A DNA stretch of 12,688 bases from Opitutaceae bacterium (lineage in GTDB: Bacteria > Verrucomicrobiota > Verrucomicrobiae > Opitutales > Opitutaceae), in assembly GCA_031266495.1 (NCBI GenBank), contig JAISAX010000566.1:1-12688 (forward strand), given 5' to 3'. Below are positions 1-7,039 of this stretch, piece by piece; position 1 is the first letter of the stretch, and every line of letters begins with the position of its first letter. The notes beneath the pieces were generated by a model. That model did no database searches and was not told the origin of the DNA. It saw nothing but the letters and a program-made list of their open reading frames with translations. The position numbers and the translations under genes were made by a program.

Positions 1-66
1 GACATGGTGTTGGCTGGTGCTGGTATTGGCAGGAAATTACGTATGTTCTTGTGTATGTTTTTCTGA

Positions 67-909
67 CTACAGCGCCAGTTTTCCCGCATTGCGCAGCGAG
101 TCGCGCAGGAGTTGGGCGATGTGCATGACCCTGACCGGACGGCCGCCTTTTGCGGCGAGGCCGCTCAGGCTCATCAGGCAACTCATGTCGATCGACACGA
201 TGTAGTCGGGTTTTTCGGCGAGGATGTGGTCGAGCTTCAGTTCGCCCATCGCTTTCGAGATGTGCGGGAACGTCACCGAAAACGTGCCGCCGAATCCACA
301 ACATTGCTCGGCCTCGCCGAAGGGCAGGACGGTGAGTCCCTCGATGGTGTCGAGCAGCGTGTGCACCGCCGCCGGCGTCGGCGTGCCACGCGAATGACAG
401 GAGCGGTGAAACGCCACCTTCCCCTCGAACTTGCCCGGCCACGTTTTCACGCCGAGACCGTTGACGATGTAGTCCGTCAGTTCCCAGGTGCGCGCGCCGA
501 GTGCGGCGACTGCGGGCAGGTCAGGCTCGTTCTCGAATTCGAGCAGCGCGCCGTGAAACATCATCGCGGCGCACGAACCGGAAGGCACCACCACGGGGAT
601 GTCAGCCGCCGCGTCCGGTCCGCCGGCATCGCTGGCACCGCCGACACCGCCAGCACTGCCGACGCCATCGGCAAATGTTTTTACCGTATGCCGGACGACC
701 TTGCGCGAGGCGGGCCAGTCGCCGCCGTTGAAAGCGGGCTGGCCGCAACAGGTCTGGGCCTCGGGAAACGAGATGTCGCAGCCGAGGTGTTCGAGCACCT
801 CGACGGTGGCGATGGCAACGTCGTCGTAAATGGCGTCGCACAGGCACGTGGCCATGAGCTGGAGGCGTTTGCCGTTGGGGCGGGGAGAGTGGTGGTGGTG
901 AGAACTCAT
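67..909 (-). CDS. lutA: LutA-type (Fe-S)-binding lactate oxidation subunit
   Basis: This is a cysteine-rich-domain protein of the LutA/YkgE family, which works with LutB and LutC to oxidise L-lactate to pyruvate in the cytoplasm. Two CCG motifs are visible: TCCGQP at residues 53-58 and CCGFGGTF at 203-210. SGSC at 110-113, CH at 171-172 and SIDMSC at 239-244 supply the other family cysteines. The protein has 280 residues against roughly 240 for the family. The excess is a Gly/Ala-rich insert at about 82-103 and a short N-terminal tail containing HHHH. The ATG at 909 is chosen because the first conserved strand (KRLQLMATCL, 14-23) begins before the next Met at residue 19. No Shine-Dalgarno sequence is seen. 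A minus-strand ATG at 5-3, 61 bp past the stop, could begin the next operon gene (lutB expected, inferred only). The gene diverges from rhaB. Confidence 0.9.
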   Translation of the reverse strand: MSSHHHHSPRPNGKRLQLMATCLCDAIYDDVAIATVEVLEHLGCDISFPEAQTCCGQPAFNGGDWPASRKVVRHTVKTFADGVGSAGGVGGASDAGGPDAAADIPVVVPSGSCAAMMFHGALLEFENEPDLPAVAALGARTWELTDYIVNGLGVKTWPGKFEGKVAFHRSCHSRGTPTPAAVHTLLDTIEGLTVLPFGEAEQCCGFGGTFSVTFPHISKAMGELKLDHILAEKPDYIVSIDMSCLMSLSGLAAKGGRPVRVMHIAQLLRDSLRNAGKLAL

Positions 910-970
910 TGAGGAAGCAGGCAGGCGGCAGGGAGGCAGCAGAGAGCAGGCAAAAAGGGAAATGGGCGTC

Positions 971-1034
971 GGTCGGGTCAGGTCGGATCAGGTCAACGGG
1001 TCGATGTGGTCAGTCGGAGCGCGCCGGAGCGCGC
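971..1034. repeat. two 10 bp tandem duplications
   Basis: Positions 971-980 (GGTCGGGTCA) and 981-990 (GGTCGGATCA) match at 9 of 10 bases, and GGTC recurs six times between 971 and 1011. Positions 1015-1024 and 1025-1034 are perfect copies of CGGAGCGCGC. Both duplications have the period of one DNA turn. They may be regulator sites or slippage products. Confidence 0.6.
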
Positions 1035-1080
1035 AAGCAAGAACCATCCCGGGCCGCAACAGTAATGGCAAACCTGTTTC

Positions 1081-1126
1081 TGGCAGATTCTGGAAGTTTT
1101 TGACAGTTTTTGGTAGATTCCGGAAG
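1081..1126. promoter_or_regulatory. candidate operator pair upstream of rhaB
   Basis: Two 16 bp direct repeats, TGGCAGATTCTGGAAG (1081-1096) and TGGTAGATTCCGGAAG (1111-1126), match at 14 of 16 bases and start exactly 30 bp apart, about three helical turns. Each carries a near-palindromic core, TTCTGGAA (1088-1095) or TTCCGGAA (1118-1125). The layout fits two regulator dimers bound on one DNA face between the divergent lutA and rhaB genes. The binding protein is unknown. Confidence 0.4.
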
Positions 1127-1223
1127 GCGACCTGGGCAAGATTCCCGTTTTCCTTTCCTTCTGTTTCTGCCCCGTCCGCTTCATTCACACGTTCCACACG
1201 CTCCCGAATTTTCCTGTCCCGCC

Positions 1224-2816
1224 ATGGCCAAAAAAACCGCTTCTCCTTCTCCGTCCCGTCCGTGCGCCGGTCAACGTGCCGCCGGACGTTCGCACCTCGC
1301 CACCGCGACCATCATCACCGCCACCACCGCGACCGCCACCGCTGCGGGTGCCAGAACCGGCGCGGCCGTCCATGCCGCCGCCATTGACCTCGGTGCCACC
1401 AGCGGGCGCGTGATCCTCGGCACGTGGGCCAAAGGCCGCCTCGCGCTCCGCGAGGTGCACCGCTTCCCCAACACCTTCCGCTCGCTCGGCGAACACGATT
1501 ACTGGGATGTCGCCGGCCTCTGGGCCGAGATTCGCACCGGCCTCGCGAAAGCCGCCGAGGCCCTGCCGCGCGGCGCCCGGCTCGCCTCCGTGGGCGTGGA
1601 CACCTGGGGCGTGGATCACGTGCTGCTCAACGACGCCGGCCGCCTCGTTTTCCCCGCGCACGCCTACCGCGACAACCGCACCCAAGACGGTCTCCGGCGT
1701 CTTGCCAACACGCGCGCCGCGCTCGCTCGCATCTACGAGGCCACCGGCATCGCCAACGTGTTTTACAACGCCTCGCTCCAGCTCGGGGAGACGGTTGCCA
1801 GTTGTCCCGCCATCACCGATCTCGCCACGCGCTGCCTCTTCCTGCCCGACTATTTCAACTACCTGCTCTCCGGCCGCATGGCCAACGAGCTGGCCATCGC
1901 CAGCACCACGCAGCTCCTTGATGTGCATTCGTGCGACTGGTCGCGCGCCGCGCTCGACTATTTCCGCATCCCCGCCGGGTGGTTTGGCAAACCCGTGCTC
2001 GCCGGCGCCCGGCTCGGCACGGTGCGCGCCGTCCATGCCCCCGAACTGGAACCGCTCGAAAAAAGCGGCACGCAGGTCATCGTAGTGCCCGGCCATGACA
2101 CCGCCTGCGCCTACGACGCCATGCCCGCCTCGCCCGACGGCACCGACCTGTTCCTCAGCTCCGGCACTTGGTCGCTCGTCGGTTTCGAGAGCGGCACGCC
2201 CGTGCTCGGCGCCGAGGCCATGAAAAACCGCATCTGCAACGAACGCATTGGCGACGGACGCTACCGTCCGCTGACCAACGTCATCGGCATGTGGCTTCTC
2301 GAACGCACCATGCACGACCTCGGCCCCGCCGCCCGCCCGAAGACGCCCGAGGCGTGGGACAAGCTCATCGCCGACGCCGCAAAACTCCCGGCCTCGAAAG
2401 TCCTGATCGACGTCGCCGATCCCGCGCTCTCCAACCCCGCCTCGATGAAGGCTGTCATTGACGGGCAACTACGCCGCAAAAAAGCCGTGCCGCCAAAAAA
2501 CATCACCGGCTACATGCGCCTCATCTGCGATTCGTTGGGTCGCGGCCATGCCGACGCGATGCGCGTCTTCGAGCGGCTCACCGGCCGGCGATTCGGGCGC
2601 ATCCTCATCGTCGGCGGCGGCTCGCGCAACCGCCTCCTCTGTCAGGCCACGGCCGATGCCGCGGGCGTGCCGGTGGTGTCGTTCAGCCTTGAAGGCACGG
2701 CGGTTGGCAACCTCGCCAACCAGCTCGTGGCGCTCGGCGCGGTGAAAGACATCGCGGCATTTCGCGCCCTCTCCGGCCAGCACCTCGAGCAGACGGTTTA
2801 CCAGCCGCGCACCTGA
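1224..2816 (+). CDS. rhaB: rhamnulokinase (FGGY family)
   Basis: The product phosphorylates L-rhamnulose to L-rhamnulose-1-phosphate with ATP in the cytoplasm. From the ATG at 1224 it has 530 residues. The FGGY N-domain opens with AIDLGATSGR at about residues 53-62, and VGVDTWGVDH with the following HAYRDNRT belong to the sugar-binding part. The C-domain shows VVPGHDTACAYDA, the SSGTWSLVGFE loop and the nucleotide-binding VGGGSRNRLLCQ. These are typical of rhamnulokinase rather than xylulokinase or glycerol kinase. About 50 Ala/Thr-rich residues precede the domain, and no ATG, GTG or TTG lies in frame between 1224 and the domain, so the extension appears genuine. A TTG at 1110 is open in frame but would add an implausible leader. 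The usual family length is about 490. The gene diverges from lutA, and a hairpin repeat follows its stop. Confidence 0.93.
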   Translation: MAKKTASPSPSRPCAGQRAAGRSHLATATIITATTATATAAGARTGAAVHAAAIDLGATSGRVILGTWAKGRLALREVHRFPNTFRSLGEHDYWDVAGLWAEIRTGLAKAAEALPRGARLASVGVDTWGVDHVLLNDAGRLVFPAHAYRDNRTQDGLRRLANTRAALARIYEATGIANVFYNASLQLGETVASCPAITDLATRCLFLPDYFNYLLSGRMANELAIASTTQLLDVHSCDWSRAALDYFRIPAGWFGKPVLAGARLGTVRAVHAPELEPLEKSGTQVIVVPGHDTACAYDAMPASPDGTDLFLSSGTWSLVGFESGTPVLGAEAMKNRICNERIGDGRYRPLTNVIGMWLLERTMHDLGPAARPKTPEAWDKLIADAAKLPASKVLIDVADPALSNPASMKAVIDGQLRRKKAVPPKNITGYMRLICDSLGRGHADAMRVFERLTGRRFGRILIVGGGSRNRLLCQATADAAGVPVVSFSLEGTAVGNLANQLVALGAVKDIAAFRALSGQHLEQTVYQPRT

Positions 2817-2828
2817 CATCAGTCACGG

Positions 2829-2997
2829 TCCGGGGAGCGCATGCGTCTCGCGTGCCGTGTTCGGCGTCTCGCCGGACACGGTTCGGGGCGAATCGACTTA
2901 AGTCGATGCATGCCGATGCATGCCGATACCGGACCGGACCGGATCGGCAGCAACGGTTTGGGCGGGACGCCCAGGCCAGCACGCGAGACTCCGGCTG
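2829..2997 (+). repeat. multi-hairpin intergenic repeat, copy 1
   Basis: This region is a diverged copy of the element at 10340-10461. It starts 13 bp after the rhaB stop. Three stem-loops are retained: 2839-2855 (7 bp stem, TCT loop), 2857-2879 (10 bp stem, TCT loop) and 2955-2977 (10 bp stem, GGA loop). The fourth is lost to a deletion after 2989. The centre is expanded by about 60 bp containing a perfect 16 bp palindrome (2892-2907, ATCGACTTAAGTCGAT), a 10 bp tandem repeat (CGATGCATGC at 2904-2913 and 2914-2923) and three CCGGA units (2929-2943). Stem changes relative to copy 2 are all G-U compatible on the plus strand. It could act as a 3' end or stability element for rhaB mRNA. Confidence 0.8.
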
Positions 2998-3073
2998 GAA
3001 ATACCCCTGCTGTTTGTAATCTCCGGCGGCTTGCGCAAAGGCGCGTGTGCCTGCTTGCTCTCGCGTTTCAACC

Positions 3074-4030
3074 ATGACCCCTACGCCGCTCGGTTTCTGG
3101 ATCGGATTCAATCTCTTCGTATTTCTCATGCTCGCGCTGGATCTCGGCGTGTTTCACCGCAAGGCGCACGAAATCCCGCTCCGGGAGGCGCTCGGGTGGA
3201 GCGCCATCTGGGTCAGCCTCGCGCTGGTGTTCAACGCGCTGGTCTGGTGGTGGCGCGGACACGACGTCGCGCTCGAATTCCTCACCGGTTACCTCCTCGA
3301 AGAAACCCTCAGTGTGGACAACCTCTTCGTGTTTCTGCTCCTCTTCAGGCACTTTCGCATTCCGGCGATCATGCAACACCGCGTGCTCTTCTGGGGCATC
3401 CTTGGCGCGCTCGTCATGCGGGCCACCTTTATTGCAGCCGGCATCACTCTCATCAACCGCTTCCAGTGGCTCATTTACGTGCTCGGCGCCTTCCTTGTTT
3501 ACACCGGCATCAAGATGGCCTTCGGCAAACATAACGACAACCCCGACCCCTCAAAAAGCCTCGTCTTTCGCCTCGCCAACAAATGCTGGCGCATCACGCC
3601 CGACCTGAAAGGCCAGCGCTTTTTCTGGCGCGACGCCGCAGGCCTGTTCTGGTGCACGCCCCTGTTTCTCGTCCTCGTGCTCCTGGAAACGACCGACGTC
3701 GTTTTCGCGCTCGACTCGATCCCCGCCATTCTCGCCGTCACGCGCGACCCGTTCATTGTTTATACATCCAACATCTTCGCGATTCTCGGACTGCGCGCCA
3801 TTTACTTTGCGCTTTCCGGCGTGATGCAAATGTTCCACCACCTGCACTACGCGCTGGCCCTCATCCTCGCCTTCGTCGGCGTGAAGATGCTCCTCTCCGG
3901 CTACATTCACATCCCCGTCCAGCTCTCGCTCGCCCTCATCGCCGTATCGCTGACCACCGCCATCATCACCTCGATCAAAAACCCGCTCCCGGCAGAAAAA
4001 AATTCCGGGAACCGGAAAGCCGGCTCCTGA
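3074..4030 (+). CDS. terC: TerC/Alx-family integral membrane protein
   Basis: TerC-family proteins are polytopic inner-membrane proteins linked to tellurite resistance, to manganese export (Alx, MntX-like members) and to metalation of secreted proteins. From the ATG at 3074 the product has 318 residues, the normal length for the Alx branch. It has about eight to nine hydrophobic segments. Both family signatures with acidic residues in the membrane are present: EETLSVDNLFVF at residues 76-87 and ETTDVVFALDSIPAI at 205-219. The gene could also start at GTG 3047, but the membrane protein begins naturally at MTPTPLGFWIGF. No Shine-Dalgarno sequence is clear. No yybP-ykoY manganese riboswitch could be recognised in the 76 bp between the hairpin repeat and the start. 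The gene converges with the ExoD gene across a 51 bp gap that contains a run of 13 C. Substrate is not predictable from sequence alone. Confidence 0.92.
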   Translation: MTPTPLGFWIGFNLFVFLMLALDLGVFHRKAHEIPLREALGWSAIWVSLALVFNALVWWWRGHDVALEFLTGYLLEETLSVDNLFVFLLLFRHFRIPAIMQHRVLFWGILGALVMRATFIAAGITLINRFQWLIYVLGAFLVYTGIKMAFGKHNDNPDPSKSLVFRLANKCWRITPDLKGQRFFWRDAAGLFWCTPLFLVLVLLETTDVVFALDSIPAILAVTRDPFIVYTSNIFAILGLRAIYFALSGVMQMFHHLHYALALILAFVGVKMLLSGYIHIPVQLSLALIAVSLTTAIITSIKNPLPAEKNSGNRKAGS

Positions 4031-4057
4031 CCCTGACCCTCCCTCCCGCTTTCCCCT

Positions 4058-4070
4058 CCCCCCCCCCCCC
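4058..4070. repeat. poly-C tract of 13
   Basis: An uninterrupted run of 13 C lies in the short gap between the convergent terC and ExoD genes, 11 bp from the ExoD stop. It is a hotspot for slippage and sequencing error. It lies outside both reading frames, so length changes would not alter either protein. Confidence 0.95.
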
Positions 4071-4081
4071 TCCGGCATTCC

Positions 4082-4831
4082 TCAGCGATTCGCCCACCAC
4101 GCGCGCAGTGCCTCAAACCCCTCCTGCGCCGCGCCGCCGAGGAATACAAAAAACACCACCCCTGCCGCCGCCACCGCGTAAGCGCAGACGATGGCCCGGC
4201 TGTCGCGCTCCAGCAATCCGCCGGCCGCGAGCAAGATCGTCCACGCCGGGAACGAATTGGAAAACGGCACCGGCAACGGCAGCAGCAACACCAGCGCGCA
4301 CACGAAGATCAGCAACGCATGCGCCCGCCGCAGCCATTCCTGCTCCGTGAGCAGGCCTGGCCGCGGACGCAAAAATTTTTCCAGAAACCGCACAATTTTC
4401 CCCGTCGCCGAAAACACCCGTCCGAAAAAACCGGGCGGCAGCCGTTTTTTCCGCAACCACTCCGGCAGCCAGGGCCGTTGCCCGAGCATGAGCCGGAACG
4501 CGATGATGGCGATGGCCGCTCCGAACGGCGTCGAAAGCCCCGGCAACGGGATCGGCGTGATGAACGGCAACGCCAGCAGGATCAGCAGCAACGTGTAAGC
4601 GCGCCCGCGCAGCGTGGCGATCACGTCGGCGAGCGTGACGCCAGTCGCCCCCGGCGCCCCGTCCGGCCCGCCGCCACCGCCGCTGCTGCCGGCTGCCGCA
4701 AGTCGGACGCGGATCGCCTCCAGTTCCCCGGACAATTGCAGCGTCCGTGAAAACGGCGCGCCCTTTTTCACCGACACCGGCGCCGGTCCGGACGGGTCGG
4801 GCGCAGATTCGGTTGCCGGATCGGAGCTCAT
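4082..4831 (-). CDS. exoD: ExoD-family membrane protein
   Basis: The 249-residue product belongs to the ExoD family, named for a Rhizobium gene needed for exopolysaccharide production and alkali tolerance; its biochemical role is unknown. Characteristic Pro-rich hydrophobic motifs are visible: ALPFITPIPLPGLSTPFG at residues 87-104 and LLPLPVPFSNSFPA at 183-196, followed by GGLLERDSRA. Hydrophobic segments lie near 80-92, 103-116, 171-190, 197-206 and 213-233. The first 65 or so residues are polar, then Gly-rich (GSSGGGGGPDGAPGATG, 48-64), an unusual insertion before the conserved LADVIATLRGRA. The ATG at 4831 is preferred to GTG 4909, which would begin almost at the AraC stop. It lies 79 bp downstream of the AraC-type gene on the same strand and may share its transcript. 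Confidence 0.88.
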   Translation of the reverse strand: MSSDPATESAPDPSGPAPVSVKKGAPFSRTLQLSGELEAIRVRLAAAGSSGGGGGPDGAPGATGVTLADVIATLRGRAYTLLLILLALPFITPIPLPGLSTPFGAAIAIIAFRLMLGQRPWLPEWLRKKRLPPGFFGRVFSATGKIVRFLEKFLRPRPGLLTEQEWLRRAHALLIFVCALVLLLPLPVPFSNSFPAWTILLAAGGLLERDSRAIVCAYAVAAAGVVFFVFLGGAAQEGFEALRAWWANR

Positions 4832-4910
4832 GGGAGGCGATGATTTGAAAACGTGACGGGAACAGGGAATGGACGCGCCCGAGCGTGGCCGGCCGCCCGC
4901 CGCTTGCACC

Positions 4911-5894
4911 TCAAATCCGCCGCCGCCGCGCCCGCCAGCGGCCCGGCGTCAGGCGCGCCCGCGCCCGGAACCAGACCACGAAGTGCGCACCGGACCGGAA
5001 GCCGAGGCGCGCCCCCATTTCCTTCAGCGGCATCGCCGACGTCTCCAGCCAGAGTTTGGCCGACTCGAAACGCCGGCGCTCCCATTGCCGGCGCGGCGTC
5101 ACGCCGAAGGTTTTGCGGAAAACCCGGTTGGCCTGCACCGCCCCCAGGCCCATCGCCGCGAGCAGCGCCGCCCCGGGGAAACCCTCGTCCAGCGGCGTGT
5201 CGTTGAGCAGACGGGCTGCGCGCAAGGCCCGTTCGTCGCCGCCCGCCATCCCGCCGTCGCCGGTGCCGCCGGTGCGGGCCGGCGCGGCGCCTGCCGCCAG
5301 CCGCGCGCAGAACCATGCCTCCAGCCATTCGAGAAACGCTCGCTGGAATCGCAGGAAAAGCGGGTAGTCTGCCTTCTGATACACGTGGAGGTTGTGCGGC
5401 GTCCCGAAATGCCGCCGCACCAGCCGCGCCAGCCGCCCGCCCGCCCGGCCCAGTTGCGGGTGGTCGCGCGCCTCCAGCACCGCGGCATCGTCGGTCGCCC
5501 GGCCACCGGCGGCGCGCGCGAACACATTGCCGCCATCCGGCCACTGGCAGAGAAACCGCACCGACAGCAGCCGGGCGTCGTCGGAAAAATCCTGCCGCGT
5601 GATCGCAGGCGGCAGCAGCAGCCACTGTCCGGCCCGCGCCCGCCACGTCCGCTCGCCCAGCCGCAAGGTCACCTCGCCCTTCCGGATCAGCCACGCGAAG
5701 TTGCCCTCGCGATGATCAAAGGTCGCATGCCGCGACTGCTCGTGCGGCGCGCCTTCGTAAGCCCACACCAGCTCCGGACGCAGGCAGGACCATTCGTGCA
5801 GCGACAGCCGCACCGGACCGGCGGCGGGAGAGGCGGGAGCGGCGGGAGAGGCGGCGGCGGGAGAAGCGATAGCGACAGACACCATGCCCGCCAT
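4911..5894 (-). CDS. AraC-family transcriptional regulator
   Basis: The 327-residue protein has an N-terminal sensing domain and a C-terminal AraC/XylS DNA-binding domain. The C-terminal domain covers about residues 224-323. It shows the first helix-turn-helix near 237-262 (AANRVFRKTFGVTPRRQW-like, with Q in place of A) and the second near 287-312 (PLKEMGARLGFRSGAHFVVWF), the best conserved part of the family. The N-terminal part (28-115) resembles a cupin-type effector domain, with FAWLIRKGEVTLRLGER and AGQWLLLPP. Two low-complexity stretches are odd: an Ala/Ser/Pro tail at 9-26 and a Gly/Ala linker at about 200-220. Starts at 5894 and 5885 (M1 or M4) are both possible; a GGAGG stretch lies about 11 bases before the first. 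The effector and target genes cannot be told from the sequence; the same-strand neighbours are the ExoD and nuclease genes. Confidence 0.88.
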   Translation of the reverse strand: MAGMVSVAIASPAAASPAAPASPAAGPVRLSLHEWSCLRPELVWAYEGAPHEQSRHATFDHREGNFAWLIRKGEVTLRLGERTWRARAGQWLLLPPAITRQDFSDDARLLSVRFLCQWPDGGNVFARAAGGRATDDAAVLEARDHPQLGRAGGRLARLVRRHFGTPHNLHVYQKADYPLFLRFQRAFLEWLEAWFCARLAAGAAPARTGGTGDGGMAGGDERALRAARLLNDTPLDEGFPGAALLAAMGLGAVQANRVFRKTFGVTPRRQWERRRFESAKLWLETSAMPLKEMGARLGFRSGAHFVVWFRARARLTPGRWRARRRRI

Positions 5895-5955
5895 CCTGCC
5901 CGGCCCTCCCCTGCCCTGCCAAACACCGTCTGCAGATTTACGTTACTGACGGATG

Positions 5956-6945
5956 TCACCAGACGCCGGGTGCCCGGCGGGATTCGAGCAGGTTTTCGGC
6001 CTCGTCCGGGAGTTCGTGCAGGAAATCGAGCCCGGTGCGCTGCTCGATGTCGTCGATCGTGGTCAGGTAACGGTCGAGCGAACCTTCGGCTTCCTGCGGA
6101 AAAAGAAAGGCCTCGGCACGGACGCGTCCGTCGCTCTCGTCCACGATGATCATGTAACACGCGTCGGGGATCGCCACGCCGCCGCGTAGGGTGGCGGCGT
6201 GCCGCTGGCCGAAAACGGGGCCGGCCAGCACCCAGATTTCACCGAAACGGCCGGGGTAGTTGTCGGCGATTTTCGCCTCGAGCTGTTTCCAGAGGCCGGC
6301 GTTGAGCGCGTGGCGCTGCGGGATGATGTTGCTCATGAGGAACGTTTCGAGCTGGGCGTCGCGCCCGTAGCGGGTGGCGATGGCGTGATTGGGCGCGAGG
6401 TGGCCGCGGTCGTAACCGCTGCCGGTGTAGTCGCCGGGGGAGACGCGGGCGACCGTGCGGGCGTCGATGACGAAGCGATCGGGCCGTTCGGGCGAATCCG
6501 GCCGCGTGCGCAGATCAAAAATCCGGTAGGCCGCCCATACGGGGTTGCCGAGGGCGTCGGCGTACCCGACGAGGTAGGAGGAGTTGGTGAGGACGCGGAC
6601 CTTGAGGTCGAGGCCGGGCGTGCGCGGGATGCCGCCGTAAACGATGGTGCGATCGCCGGGCGCGGTGGCGGCCACGAGGCTGTCGTCGTGGTACAGCCGC
6701 CAGAGGTCGCCGGCGAACTGCACGAGATCGATTTGTTTTTGGCTGTCGAATTTGTTGCGCGCTAGCCGGATGATCTCGTCCTTGCGCGCCGGCGGCTGGA
6801 CGGCGAACCACACGCCGATGCCCACCGCGAGGAGGGCCTGGAGCCAGAGGGCGAGCTTCAGCTTGCGAAAACGCGGGCGGCCCGGCGGGCCCGGGTGGCG
6901 GGGGCGGCGGGGGATTTTGGCAAAGGTGGAACGGCGTGCGCACAT
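5956..6945 (-). CDS. membrane-anchored DNA/RNA non-specific endonuclease
   Basis: This is a beta-beta-alpha-metal nuclease of the NucA/Serratia nuclease/EndoG family, which cuts DNA and RNA with a Mg ion. The catalytic motif DRGHLAPN lies at residues 179-186, with His182 as the predicted general base. SNIIPQ at 205-210 and the metal-site motif LNAGLWKQLE at 214-223 follow; Asn215 and Glu223 have the same eight-residue spacing as in the Serratia enzyme. A basic N-terminus and a hydrophobic segment at about 31-49 suggest an uncleaved signal anchor, placing the nuclease domain outside the cytoplasmic membrane, possibly for nucleic-acid scavenging. No immunity protein is evident next to it. The ATG at 6945 gives 329 residues. 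The frame stays open upstream, but the extension to ATG 7041 is poor sequence and would run into the divergent DUF2937 gene. Confidence 0.9.
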   Translation of the reverse strand: MCARRSTFAKIPRRPRHPGPPGRPRFRKLKLALWLQALLAVGIGVWFAVQPPARKDEIIRLARNKFDSQKQIDLVQFAGDLWRLYHDDSLVAATAPGDRTIVYGGIPRTPGLDLKVRVLTNSSYLVGYADALGNPVWAAYRIFDLRTRPDSPERPDRFVIDARTVARVSPGDYTGSGYDRGHLAPNHAIATRYGRDAQLETFLMSNIIPQRHALNAGLWKQLEAKIADNYPGRFGEIWVLAGPVFGQRHAATLRGGVAIPDACYMIIVDESDGRVRAEAFLFPQEAEGSLDRYLTTIDDIEQRTGLDFLHELPDEAENLLESRRAPGVW

Positions 6946-7039
6946 GCAGGGCAGGGAAACGGGTGCGCGGCGCCGTTTCGAGCCCGGAAAATCCGGATCG
7001 CGATTGCCGGGGGGCCTCGGGGCGGACAGCGTGCAGGGC

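Larger units (their letters stand above)
910..1223. promoter_or_regulatory. divergent control region between lutA and rhaB
   Basis: This gene-free stretch of 314 bp must contain both promoters. It holds 10 bp tandem repeats (971-1034), then two spaced direct repeats (1081-1126), then a pyrimidine-rich tract leading to the rhaB start. TTGACA occurs at 1100-1105, but no convincing -10 box lies 16-18 bp downstream, so no promoter is called. The arrangement suggests coordinated regulation of both genes. Confidence 0.5.

Noticed and set aside
112..912. Plus-strand open frame of 266 codons opposite lutA
   Set aside because: No motifs; the minus strand carries both CCG motifs of the LutA family.
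1185..2468. Long minus-strand open frame of 427 codons opposite rhaB
   Set aside because: It is a mirror frame of a clear FGGY kinase in GC-rich DNA; the translation is Gly/Ala/Arg/His-rich without domain signatures.
2998..3073. Possible yybP-ykoY manganese riboswitch before terC
   Set aside because: The conserved loops of that riboswitch could not be recognised, and most of the upstream region is the hairpin repeat.
3990..4020. TCCCGG/CCGGGA stem with an A-rich loop as a terC terminator
   Set aside because: It lies inside the terC coding sequence and has no T run after the stem.
5930..5960. TTACGTTACTGACGGATGTCAC as a left-hand copy of the CTGATGTTACGC terminal repeat
   Set aside because: Similarity is limited to scattered bases and does not exceed chance, so it was not used as evidence for an inversion breakpoint.
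4869..6149. Plus-strand open frame of 426 codons opposite the AraC-type gene
   Set aside because: Arg/Pro-rich shadow; the minus strand has a clear AraC-type DNA-binding domain.
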